Of a DNA stretch of 64,000 nt, positions 1 through 13,300 are shown in pieces (the stretch's first letter is position 1; every line of letters begins with the position of its first letter). Both the position numbers and the translations under genes were made by a program. Source of the stretch: Taenia hydatigena (lineage: Eukaryota; Platyhelminthes; Cestoda; Cyclophyllidea; Taeniidae); assembly GCA_036345935.2 (NCBI GenBank), contig JADWOT020000009.1, positions 3,863,381 through 3,927,380 of the forward strand. The letters are read 5' to 3'. The notes under the pieces are model-generated. The model ran no database searches. It saw nothing but the letters and a program-made list of their open reading frames with translations, and was not told the DNA's origin.

Positions 1-1283
<1,283 letters not shown>

Positions 1284-2670
1284 AAATTGTTCTTTTCTCT
1301 CAATTCCTTCCTCAATCGAACACATTATGCTGCGGCACGCACAGACTGGTTATTACCGCGTTTCGGTTGTCGGTACTAGCTTCATCGCCGGCAGCAGCCG
1401 TGAATGAAGTTCATTGACGGCTTTGGCTACTGAAATGCAATACATCCCCAATGACTCGAGTGCGTATTTTATACTCTGCATGTATTTCTTCCCTCCCTCT
1501 TCCCCTTAATCGGTATTAATGCTGTTGGCCTTGGCACACTAGAGGCTCGTTCAAAAATCTGCAGACTTGATCATGTGAAAGTTAATACCACGGTGTCGAT
1601 GTGTTTTTACATTTTTACCTGGAAATCTATCGTCGAAGGTTTCTTCCATGTGTCTTCCATGTCTTGATGCGCGTGCCTCCTGAGTGCTCCCACTCTGGTG
1701 GTTCCTAATCTGTAACTGCTCACAGGAAGCAGCCTGGTCTAGCTACGATCTTCGCGGCTAAATTTGCGCAGCCCGTTTTTAGCTTCTGGTGCAGTTCACG
1801 CTGTGATGCGGCTGATCGTCTTCTCGAATTGTGCTGACCGTGCTTAGTCGACCACTGGAGTGGCCGAGGGTGCATTATCGCATGGCGAGCGTCAATTACC
1901 GGTTGCTTGGGTTCGTTTACGGTCGGGCAAGCTTCGGCTCCGCGTAAATGGGGGCGTGGGCGTGCAATTGTGTAGAGCTGGTCTTGGGTTTCGTCTCATA
2001 CGATGCTAATATGGAGTGGCCAATCTGTTGGGCAGGCATGCCGCTTTAAGTTAAATGAGTCAGATTAGGCCATTTTTCTGTCATATTACGTGCTCTGGGT
2101 ATGGTCTGTTGGGGCACTAACTTGAGAGTGCAGAGAGTTATGTGATCCCGCAGTGAATGAGCAGGTCAGACTGCCTAGGTGGTCACGTTACTTTTAATTT
2201 TGGCGTTGGAAAACACGGGTTGGCGGGAAGTGTTAGCAGTGAATTTGAAGGTTGAGGCATGTCGGGACGTCACGCCCAATGTGGATCAAGCATATTGAAT
2301 TAGCACAGCAATTCTAGCCTAGTATACGCAAAAATACAGGAAATGTTCGCAAATTTGATGTAGTGCCCACTAGAACTCAAGTACTACGCCACATGCCATC
2401 ACGTTATGCTCATGTCATTTTTAGTGGATTATTTCCAAATGGCATTTAACCAATTCAACAGATTCCCTTAAAATAACCAAAATCTAATTTAATGGTTATT
2501 ATTAATAGTAATCATGTATGTCTTTACTGTAAGTTTTACTTTAGTTTCACTAATTCGATGTTATCATTTAAAGCGAACCAATTCAAAAAACACTGGTCAT
2601 TTGGTGTTTTCGCGCAGCAAATGCCCATATTTTGATAATTTATTTTGTTTTGACAAAGCTTTCTATAAAC
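1284..2670. other. Intergenic: YY1-like 3' UTR and tubulin 5' flank
   Basis: No supportable coding exon was seen between the zinc-finger gene and the tubulin. It should hold the 3' UTR of the first gene and the promoter of the second. No clear AATAAA was found close after 1283. The stretch from about 2280 is AT-rich and precedes the tubulin start. Confidence 0.5.
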
Positions 2671-5504
2671 ATGGTAACGCTTTTTATAACCTTTTGTCAG
2701 GCATTATGAATCGCATAGAAAAAGGAACTTATAACATTCCATATTGGTCAGTGTGGTGTACAAAGTGGCGTACATTTTTGGGAGCAGCTTATCTACGAGC
2801 ATGATATAAGCCCAGACGGCTACTCTCAGATAAAATATATGAATTCTGACGAAATACTTGAGCCGTTTGGATTTTTTAATGTGATGAGAGATGGTCGCTA
2901 TGTGCCACGAACCATTTTTGTTGATACAGATCCGACAACTATTGGTGAGTTTAAGGTCTCTCAGTCTCTTTTAAAGCTCGCAAAAATAGTTTTTTAATAC
3001 ATCCGAATTCTAAGAAACGAATTGGAATGCTGTCAATATGTTTAAGACTAATGACATTAAACCGTCGGATAGCAGCAGTGTTTTAATTCTACGATAAAAA
3101 GTGAGCAGTCTTCTTCGGCATGGTGATTCTTTTCTGGTGCAAAATTTAAAAAGCTGACTGTGGACCTTTCAAATTTTTTCGCTATTTACTGATTTGCGGA
3201 AATCATGTGTAACATCTAAATTATGCATTGGAATATACAACCATTGGTGCTAAGGATATTGTTTTAATTTTAAGAAATTGCAACGTAAAACATGGTGCTA
3301 TTTTATAATAATCATATGATTATCAAAAGTATATCTGTTACAATGGAAAGATTTAGAAGCAGTTATTTATATTCTGAGCTTCCACGTTACCCATTACCTT
3401 ATACTTTTGCGTTATTATAGTTTGTAAGGAGTTTGCTCGTTTTCCACTTAAACTTTTATAATGAAATAGCAACTTGTTGACATTTTTTAAAGGTGATCAT
3501 GTTCTTGAGTACGTTGCGTCTAAAGCGTTTAGCAATCTTAATATTACTTTAAAAGTTTGAACATGCTTTTTTGGTTGCTGCATTAAACGTGAAACTTCAT
3601 AGTTTTTATTGTGGTCCGCTACAGTGCATTTTGTTTTGAATATTTAGAGGAAGCACGATATGATTTGCTCAGAAGTCTCTTTAACCCCCTTTGCTTCTTC
3701 AATGGAAAGGAGGAAGCGGCTAGCAACTACGCTCGGGGACGTTTCATCCTTGGCGCTGATCTGATTGAGCCTATCATTGACCGCATTCGACAGGAGGTCG
3801 AGGCCACTGACAATTGCCAGGGCTTCATTGTTAACCACAGCATCGGTGGCGGTACTGGCTCCGGTCTCACAGTTCGCATCATGGAGCACCTCACCAACGA
3901 ATACTGCAAAGCCATTAGTATTCAGGTTCTATCCTACTCATATTTGTTTCAGTAGCAGCTGACGCCAAATGTCCGCCATGATTAATTTCAAATGCACCTT
4001 TTGTCGTTCTTTCTTTTAAGTAAGCCTATAGCACACTGAAAGTGTTTCTATTCTGTGCTTCTAATGACGGTGGCCTGGTTTATATGCTAAATAGTTCGGT
4101 AAGGTGTTCTTCTTTGCTAATTTGTTTGTAAACATTATTAATAAAACACCACGTTTAAAGCTGTTTAAAAACTGTTCATGAATTCAATATGCATAACTCA
4201 TTGTTCATAAAAATGCAAATTAATTACTTATTAAGCCCAAAGGTAAATAAATGACCATAACCTCATCTTGCTTAACAAGATAAAGTCAAGTGAAACCTAC
4301 CGTCGCAGCAAAAAACTAGTTATTCAGCCGACTAAAGAGTGAAAAGTTGGAACTCTCACACCCTCTTATACACCATCATGCAGAATGCAAATTTTTTCAA
4401 AGTGAGGGACTAGGTTTCCATAGTGTTGGAGAATTACAGATCTTCAACTTCAGTCCTCCAACACATTGCAGGCTGCAATGAAAATTGTAATGTATTTGAA
4501 GTACTGGTATATTGACAGCAACTTCACTTCCCTTTAGATTAGGAGGAGGTGTTTCATGACACTTTTTTCTTTGTTCACCAATTCTTTAAGGTGCAAATTC
4601 GTCAGCTAGTAAAGCAAAAATGAAAAACCTGAGTGATTACTGAATTAGATACTTTTTGTAGTTTCCAATATTTCCGTCAGAATACTTGTCGACCACGGTA
4701 GTCGATCCCTACAATGCCGTTCTGCATTGCGGTTTCAACGTTCCCAACAGCAATATGACAGTTATGATGGACAACTCCGCGATAATGGGTCTTCTTTCTC
4801 GCCACCTTCAAATCGAAAAACCTACGGTCGTCTTCCTAAATCGCCTCATTGCTCAAATCCAGAGCAATTTCTTTTGTGGCTTCCACTACAATGGCGACCC
4901 AATTTGCAGCACAATGGAGGAGGTGACAACCAACCTAATTCCCTTCCCTGAGCTCCACTATATCTACGTTCGCCATGCTCCAATTGTGGCTGCTCGTCGT
5001 CATGATTACCAAACTCACAATAACCCGCCTGAGGACATTGTAAAGGCTGCGCTCAAGCCTCAGTTCAACACATTATCCGCAGACAAGTACACTCGAAGCA
5101 AAATAATAGCTACAGTTCTCTCCTTTCGGGGTGTGGCTGCCGGATGGCAACGTGCTCTGGCCTCCACCATCCTGCAGTCAAAGATGAACCAATCTATGAA
5201 CATCGTAGACTGGTGTCCTACCGGTGTAAAAGTTGCCGTGCATGCCGTGCCCCCCTTAAAACCCGTACCCGAGTCCTGTCTCACCGAGAGTCCAATCAAC
5301 TTGACCATGATTGTTAATGGGACGGTGACCACTCAGCGCGCGTTGCAGACAATCAATGCGCAGTTCAACAGACTATATGAACGACGTTGCTTCGTGCACT
5401 GGTTCGTAGGCGAGGGCATGGAGGAGGGTGAATTCACTGAGGCCTCGGAGGCTGTGAGTGAGGTCATCGAGCAGTACAAGAATGCGGAGATGGCCGAGGA
5501 GTAG
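2671..5504 (+). CDS. Divergent alpha-tubulin
   Basis: Alpha subunit of the GTP-binding alpha/beta-tubulin dimer of microtubules. Proposed exons: 2671-2673 (ATG only), 2719-2944, 3648-3925, 4662-5504; the joined frame gives about 449 aa, the normal family length (about 451). Visible marks: HIGQCG near the N-terminus, NYARG, the nucleotide-binding GGGTGSG, DWCPTG and the alpha-type end VGEGMEEGEFTEA. The Glu before TTNLIPFP, equivalent to the GTPase-activating alpha Glu254, is kept. The joins G/AG (Glu) and CAG/TTT restore the family alignment. The ATG-only first exon follows the common alpha-tubulin intron after Met1; the exact 2718 versus 2724 acceptor is unsettled. Oddities: many substitutions, Tyr where Lys40 should be (a Lys sits one place earlier), and a short tail ending in Glu-Glu without the terminal Tyr. 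This suits a specialised axonemal or testis form, but that is inference. It lies tail to tail with COLGALT. Confidence 0.9.
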
Positions 5505-5588
5505 AAGGAAGGTATTATGACAAATAGTATATTTGTGTTTGCAGCTGTACAGAAAAATGCCTGTGCTGCAGCTATTGTGATCCTCGTA

Positions 5589-5598
5589 AATAAATAAA
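5589..5598 (+). promoter_or_regulatory. Poly(A) signal of the alpha-tubulin gene
   Basis: Two overlapping AATAAA hexamers (5589-5594 and 5593-5598) lie about 85 nt after the tubulin stop codon. They are in the right place and on the right strand for 3' end formation. Confidence 0.65.
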
Positions 5599-6340
5599 AC
5601 CTGCGATCCAGTATTCTTGTTAATATTTTCTCCGCAACTAACGGAACCAATTTAGACCTTTTTACTTATGTAGTGCAATGCTACATATAAGACGGGAATT
5701 TAAATGCGCTCATAAATTTTCTTGATTACCAACCAAATATTGCTCCGCTTTTGTATACGCGAATACTTCTGTAGATTTATTTGTGCTACACGTATGCGTA
5801 TGTGAGAGTGTACTGCCTATGAAGGAATGAAGGAATCGGGACATATGGTGCTGTTTTGGTTACCTTAGGACCCAAATTTTGTCCACGTAGTTCTCCTGTG
5901 GGCTTCCCAGAACCATCACTCCGTGCTGCGAACGAAAAGGTCAAGCCATCAATCAGAAACCTATACGAGTTTGCTATGTTTTAGAGCATAAACACCGTCA
6001 GAAGCAAAAAGTGCGTAGCCTTGGATCCCTGGGCAATTTCTTCATCCTTCTTAAAGATAGCCTGATAGAAATGAAACCGTAGTCTCAAGTTGCTACCAGC
6101 TTTTAATGTTCCTCCAACGACCTTTGAAATCGTCACCGGAAATTTAGGGATAATGAAGTGAACTGAAAGTACACTACCGCGTCTTTACATATCTCTTATT
6201 CGTTTCCTTTACAACAATTAAACATCAGAAACCTGATAACCCACATGCCTTAATGTACATCAGCAATCTAGAAAAAATATCAAGGAGCATAGAGGATTTT
6301 ACTTTAAAATAAAACACCAGTGAGCGACTCCTTTCGCTCA
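5599..6340. other. Gap between convergent tubulin and COLGALT genes
   Basis: The two genes end facing each other, so this 0.74-kb stretch probably holds the 3' UTR of the minus-strand gene and little else. No coding exon or RNA gene was recognised. Confidence 0.5.
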
Positions 6341-9300
6341 TTACTCGTCGCCCTCACTCGCATCTATATCCTCCTCTCTCCCCGTGTAGAGGAACTCCGG
6401 GATAATTTCCGAGTCTTCAGTGTCGGAGACATAGAAGGGCTCCCCAGTATAACGCAGCGGCTCCACAAGCAAGGGTTCCGCCGAGATGGCCAGTAGGTTA
6501 CGGGGCTCGAAGTAAGCCAGCCAACGCTTATTTGGATGGCGGTCGAACATGATTGGGAGGAACTCGTCCACTGCCACCATCTTCTCCAGAGGGCGCTGCG
6601 CCATCAATTTCCGTGCGCCCGAATGTCGAAGCACGTAGGCAAGGGTCCAGTAAGTGTAGCTGGGGTACGCAAGATACCGTGCGCCTCTTACCATCACCTC
6701 GTTGCTGGACATGCGTTTGCGACCTACGTAAAGCAGCTCCCAATCGGGTAGCGTCACGTCAGCCTCTTTCACTGTCGCCTGCAGGCGCCGGACGAAGCCC
6801 GGCACGAAGCGCAGGTCGTCCTCTAGGATCAGGATGCGCTCATAGTCGTTGGCCAGCATGTCCTTTAATTTCATGAAAAGTAAGTGATAGTAGGGGTTCG
6901 GCTCCTACTTGGCAGAATATTCGCATTTTTAACTTCGAGAGCATTGCTGTCCGCCCAAAGTATTCGAAATTCCCCTTAACTTAAACCTTAAGAGACACGA
7001 GCACACCTCAGGAATGATTCGTTCAGGTTTCAGCCGTGGAGATTGGTGGAATTTTACTTCATCTGATGTGGCTTTTATCAACGTCCAGGAAAATAAACTT
7101 TTTAATGCCAGCTATTTCTGCTAGTTGTTGTGATGTCAAGTGGGAGCACAGTATGTTAGGTTCGCATTGTAACCCTGAACTTCCAACAAATGATGCTGGG
7201 GTTCCTTGATCACAATAGCGGCCTAAGGCTAATTGACAATTCCATAGACGCCTTGCGAAAAAATACCGTAAGGAATAGAAAGGCAAAAAACAGACACGCA
7301 ATACAGTACGACAAGAGTTCTGAGAAAGGAGTGAAATAAATTATAATGGGTACGTGTAAGCTCGGTTGCCTGTCAAACCTCTATAGTATTTGCATCTTGG
7401 AATGTGTTGGGGTGAATTTAAGAGGTCATTTCAAAGAATCCACAGAGCCATTTCTGTGATCTCCCACCATCTTTAACGTTGAAAAAAGGCTTCCGTTTGT
7501 AGACCACTTCCAAGATTATCATCCACAAAAAGGTAATTCTGAGAAAAAATGCCACAATTCATGCGGGCAAATGCAGCACAGAGAAAGTAAGCCAATGCAT
7601 CTATAGTTGACCACGCCGGACATGGTCAGAAATAGTTTACTATATCGCCATCTTCTTCCAGACAATTGTTGTAGCCGATTCTACTTGTAGCGGTGAATGA
7701 GAGAACCATTTTGATTTTAAAAATGTTCGATTTGAGTGGATTTACAAATGCATATTTGGGCTTGGATGGGTAGTTTGGAATACGAATTGTGGAAGTGTAG
7801 TTGAAACATTGGAAATGATCAAAATTGTCTACTCCTTACAAATGAATGCAAAAGTATCGGGGTTTGGATTAATTTTAATGGACAAAATTCTCAGTTCCAG
7901 AACGAAACAATTGAAAGTTTATAGAGAGGGCGACATTTAGTGCCCGGAGTGAGATCGCCTAATGCAGAGCCGTTTACTGTGGAGGTTGAGCATTACCATC
8001 ATCGACAACGATTGCAAGGCGTTAGATGTCGTTTGACGTTCAACATGAATGGATTTCTGGTTTAACACCAATAATTAATGCAAACTCATATATGACTCCA
8101 AGTTCATCAAATTTTGTTCTTGATTTTGTATATACCAGAGGAACGCAAGTCACCCGAGCCCATTCGAAGCATTGAATGTGCCAAGACGAAACGAACTCGA
8201 TTCTTCATAATTCTATGCCTATGAGCAGCATCAGTGACTACCCCCTTTTGTGGGTTAAATTTTACGCATGGCTAAGGCTTTGATGTCTGAGAGTAGCGAT
8301 TTCTACCATCCAACGAGACATGTGCAAGTCAGATGGAAAAAACTTTAAATTTCAGCTTTTAATAGAAGTTTCATGGTTGGTTAATTTGTGAGAAATTAAG
8401 CTCCAGTCTTTAGGTCACATTTCCTCTCCTGTAAATCGTTGTCAGGGCCTTGAAACCTTCACCTGTCTTTGTGCCGATCTGGGGAAAGCAACAAACAGTG
8501 AACCCTCATGGAACCACAAGCGACCCATCCAATGAAAATGTCTTGATAATGTCTGATAAGCAACACTGAAACGGTGGAACCATGGTATTGAATTCGGTTC
8601 CCAAATCGAAAAATAACTATAAAAATATGTAAATGGTTAAGGGGACAGTGTGCGTTACCTGCCATATCCGATAATGACTTAAAAAGCATCCAATCTCGCC
8701 GTACTTAAGTGCCCTCTTATGATAGGGATCGGCGTAGCCGGAGAGCTGGGTGATATTCCACTGCCTTATGGTCTCTGGATTCAACTCTCTTCCATCTGTT
8801 GCGCGAATAAGCTTCGCCTTCACACCCTGCTCTCGCAATGCGTAGTTCATTTTCCCCAACCTATCCGGTCGTCGCTCCAAGTTGATAAGGTAGATTTGGT
8901 CGAATCCAAGAAGCGAAGGCTCCGGTGGTTCAACGAATCGCTCCAACCTCGGTGAGGATTTCAGAGCAAAATTGTTTGGTAATGAGTCGTCAAAGTTGGC
9001 ATTTAAACGAAGGTGCAAAAAAATTTCAGCCTCCCTCTCCAGAAGGTATTTGGCTGAGTCACGATAGGCTAATGGAATTTCAGCTTCGTCCAAGGGCAGA
9101 GGAAAGTACCCGTAAAATACTCGATTGTCAAGGTAAAAGTTAATACCCTGTGACTGCGCATTTCGCGCAAAGATGATAATATCGTCAACCGGTCCAGTGT
9201 ACCCTGAGTTTAAGGGTTTGAAGGCTAGACGTTCTCTCCTGGTATGACGAAGGTTAACCAAAACTGCTGTGTGAATCATCGCTACGGAGAAGATGCCTTC

Positions 9301-9975
9301 CTTGTGCCTACGTTGAAGAGCGAAGTAGTCCCGTGATCGCTTATAATAACCTTCCTCATTAATGTCACCCCAAAAGTTGGAAAAGACATCCGAGGTTGTG
9401 CAGTTGAGCATAGGAGCAATTACAGTGATTGGAGCAGGGTACTCTTTGGAGGGGACCGAACTGGCTTCAATGAGACGTTTTAGGGTTGCATTGTTCAGGA
9501 GGATGGCGTCTGCATCCAAGTTAAAGAAGAAGTCAGCATTGAGTTCGTAGGCGCGTTCAATAGAAGCTTGACGTAGCTTTACCAAATGCTGGTGATGATC
9601 TTTTGCCCAGTTAGGACTAATGGGGTGTGAATTCGTCTCATCAATATCCAAATCGATGGCATGATACAAATCTCGGACACCCTCGACCCAACTTTCCAGA
9701 ATCCGAGCGCTTCTGTCGATTGTATTGTCCAATCGAAAATTTAGGTGAATTCTTTTTTTCGGATAATCCAGTTGTTCAAGATGATGTAAGAAGTATGGAA
9801 GACTGTGAGCCTTGTTTCTCACTAAAACTCCAATGCTCACAGAGGGCTCAATTTCTGGAAACTTGGAGGAAGAACTGTGACTACTTTCAGCCACTGAAAG
9901 GATCGAATCGGGGATGAGAATAAGGAAGAGTGAGTAGGAGAGCAATCGACCTATAGTATGCGGGAAATGTGCCAT
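6341..9975 (-). CDS. COLGALT1: Procollagen galactosyltransferase (COLGALT family, GT25)
   Basis: Transfers galactose from UDP-galactose to hydroxylysine of collagens in the ER. Two exons on the minus strand, 9975-8659 and 6862-6341, encode 612 aa (human COLGALT1 has 622). The donor CAG/GTAACG and acceptor AAAG/GAC join in phase 0 and give an ungapped match across RIWQ-DMLANDYE. The N-terminus has a hydrophobic signal segment (about residues 8-27). An N-terminal glycosyltransferase region carries NLDADAIL (about 152-159). The GT25 domain begins near residue 357 with GFDQIYLINLERRPDR and includes GEIGCFLSHY, LEDDLRF (about 452-458), YVGRKRM, SYTYWTLAYV, VDEFLP and YVSDTE. The C-terminus ends in acidic residues GDE, without the RDEL-like ER-retrieval signal of the human enzyme. 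COLGALT1 versus COLGALT2 cannot be assigned; a flatworm probably has one such gene. Confidence 0.93.
6863..8658 (-). other. Intron of the COLGALT gene
   Basis: A 1.8-kb intron on the minus strand, GTAACG at its 5' end and AAAG at its 3' end. Short open frames inside show no family resemblance. No nested gene or RNA was recognised. Confidence 0.8.
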
Positions 9976-10109
9976 TTAATACGTGCGCTGAAGCACAAAG
10001 GGGAATGTGAACTCGCTGGAGCTTAGGCCACGTCCCTAAAAGACGTGACCCTCCACCGTGCACGCCAGTTCCCGCCTTGGCCATATGACGTGGCGTCCAG
10101 AGCGCCTTG

Positions 10110-10185
10110 ATTGGCCCAGTCGCACCAATTGGCCTCCACCAAACAACACGTCGTGGTAGTCAGCACGCTGGTCCACGTGGCCAAT
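10110..10185 (-). promoter_or_regulatory. CCAAT-box and E-box cluster upstream of COLGALT
   Basis: Within 76 bases lie ATTGG at 10110-10114, CCAAT at 10125-10129, the palindromic E-box CCACGTGG at 10173-10180 and CCAAT at 10181-10185. The cluster is about 135-210 bp upstream of the COLGALT start codon in a locally GC-richer stretch. That is what a proximal promoter could look like; it is inference from motifs and position. Confidence 0.4.
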
Positions 10186-10329
10186 CAAAAGGCTCTTATG
10201 TAACGCCTGGCACTTTGTTCTCCTTCTTTCTTCCTTAGATTGGGCAGTAGTCAGCATACGAGGGATGGGCTCCCCTGTAATTATAATCAATCTAGTTACC
10301 ATGATACTCTCGCCAGAAATCAACGAAGA

Positions 10330-13300
10330 TAGGCACCATCCACAACTGCCGTATGTTTTAGTGCAGTAAATGTACCTGTGTTAATCCGAACCAACGGTAC
10401 ATGGTGGAATTGTTCTGCAAATACATACTTTAAAGGTTATCTAACTTATCCGTATTTGCACTCAACTGAGTTTCGAAAGGATGTTGACCGAAATCCAACG
10501 GTATACAAAGTAGATTGAGGTTTACAGACACCAAATAAATCACCGATGAGGCCTCTTTTGCTGCAGCGGCCACAGCCTAAAGGGTGTGTAGTGCAATTAC
10601 GTGCACGAAGGGATTAGGTATTCGACGTTAGATAAAAAAGCGAACCGATTCTGTGACAAGGAAAGTGTTTCTTTTACGCACTTTTATTCTCCTCATTGTA
10701 ATTGAGCTTTTCGGAGGATGTTGCAATTAAGATGTTGGAACTGGTATTTCCATCCAGCTTTCGGTATGAAGAAAATAAATGAAACTCAAAGAAGTCTACG
10801 TCAGCTGAATAATCTGCATAAGTTTACTAAATGCCCATAAAATTGATTAGCAAGTGAAATATGTTGTCGCAATTTTCAAAATTTGTACACTGGAAATGCA
10901 AAAACCTAGTTACTTGGGGCATATTACACAGATATGACTGTGTATTCGTAAGCTGGGCAGCATGACATCAACGAAAAGGTCAGATCATGCCAAGTCTTTT
11001 ACCAATAAATAGTATTAAAGACTTCAGTGCATTCATGCCTCATTCACTTACTTTCCAGAGGTAGCTGCATTTTTCCTTACATGACCAGTGATTGACACAT
11101 GCAAGCTACTTCTACTTCCGTGGATCCACTTGGTCTCCTCGTCCTATCACCTGATTCTTATCGTTTCTTTCACTACCACAACAAATGCAGAGGAGAATTT
11201 CTTTCAGCATATTTTATTTTGTTTCAAAAAATGGGCCAACTAGTTCACATAATCCATAAATTACACTCCCCATTTATTTGGGCACAAAATAAATGTCAAC
11301 CATGCGATGGCTAACTCGGCGCACCATTGGTTGAACAAATGACGTTGGGAAGTTGTGATTGCAAACGGTTCTTCCCTTTTCTCCTCCTCTCGTCTTTCAC
11401 TCTTGCTATGAGAAGGTTGGATATTTCTAACCATCCTTATTATAGTACAGAACAGGTATACAGTAACAAGGTCAAAGTATTCACGACTGAGGAGCCTCAG
11501 ACTCAGGAGAGCTATCACGTGCGCCAGCGACCAGGCTAAAATTGTCCTCCCGCCTCTCGCCTACAAAGCACATTTGGAGAACAAAAGTATTGCAATGATA
11601 GCTCCAAATTCGACCTCCACATTAAAAGCGAAAAGTTCAATCCAATTTCTATCCAATGGTACAAACATGTGCATTTTGGAGGTTCTCGTAGCAAAAGCGA
11701 AAAGTGAAAGTGGTAAAGGTTGCACACACTTGGACACAGCATGACAAGCATATATATAAAAAGCAGCCAAAATCGTTGTTTCGTAATAATCACAGTTGTA
11801 TAAGGATTGTAAAACATCAGCCAAGAAGAAAAGATGTCAAAATGTTGTTCCTAGTTAAGGTTACTAACACTTATAGCCAATACATAAAAGGTGCTGATTT
11901 TCCTTACAAATCTTTTCCAATTCCTTCCACTAGCATTTACTTTCGTTAACGACTTTGTCTGTCAGCTAAAGCAATACTGAAGATTAATTCCGTGCAGTAA
12001 TTTGACTTCAGGAGAATAGTAGGAAGTTGTGCTGATTTACCTTAAAGTTAGACTAACTGGTTTTGCTGCAAACGAAGGCACATAACCAGAAAGCGTAATT
12101 TCAGTAGTTGTTTAAATATTCGTTTTAACTCCAAGGGCACTTAGAGTTTTTATGCTCCAATCCCAAAAAATGGCTTTCGAACCGTGTTCGTAGAACTCAA
12201 TTCTTCTCTTCAATAAATGTTTTGCCATTTTTTGTTTTCGGAAAAGTTATAGGGGCCAAATTATTTAATTAAAACACATTGGCAATAAATTTGTGTTGGA
12301 TGCTTAAATAAACACCTTTTAGAGCAAGAAAACAAGAAAGTAGTGTTTTCAAGGTACTTGAACCATTGCTTACAGTCCTGCTCAGTTTCAAATATTTCCC
12401 AGTACCTTGCTAACAAATCCAAACATTCACAATTACGCAATGCCTGGATTGTTTCTTAAACCCTCAGTTTTGGTAACAGATCAATTAGATCTTCGCCACT
12501 GTGCCTTTGCTGGGCAGCCTGGCCTCTGGACCGCGCCAGTAGCCTTCAAGTCTTACTGTAGGTGGACCACACATTATGTTTTCTCTCGCTCTCAAGGAAG
12601 TCTTGGGGCAATAAATTTAGGCACCGGTGAAGTGCTGTGTAGTGAAGAAAGTTCACCTTTAAGAGTCTCTCAACAACCACGTAAACACACCTTTATTCTT
12701 TGGACATGTAGACGTCGAATCGTATATCCACTAAACGTGCCCTTATAAGGCTCAAAAACAAAAGGGATTGTTTCACATTCTTCATTCAATTAGTAGGAGC
12801 CAATAAATCGAAAATGTTGAGCTTGATGTATTATCTGACACAGCATAAATAAACTATCCCTGCATTCCAGAGTACGTTTAGTCTCGCGGATACTTCGAAT
12901 TTTAAAAGCTCATCACTTGTCTTTTTACGACTGTTAGAAATATCTTCTAAATCCAACTGTCGCGTAAACGAAAAGGAAGTAAAGCTGTTTTATATTCTCG
13001 CTTGGCGTTCAAAGGCATAAATGGGATTAAAAACCGCAGAATTGCCTGAAAATGGGAAGGAAAGGATGTCGAACTCCTACTACTTGCTTAGGAAAGTTGT
13101 ACCAATTTTAAAATTAAACCACAGTAGATGTGCGATGTTTAAATGAGCCACTCGGAATGCAGCAAGAGCTTGATCAACTCGGTTAGAATTAGAACTGATT
13201 CGTATCAGTGTCCTACATGAAGACTACCTTTAGGTACGCGTTGTGCCGCTAAATCAACCATCTGCGGAGAAATACAACAGGGAAGTGGAGATGTGTCAGT

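Noticed and set aside
2514..2804. 96-codon open frame overlapping the tubulin second exon
   Set aside because: It is in a different frame from the tubulin protein HIGQCG and has no family resemblance.
12407..12748. 113-codon plus-strand frame
   Set aside because: Isolated, no domain, AT-rich surroundings and no promoter or poly(A) signal that I could support.
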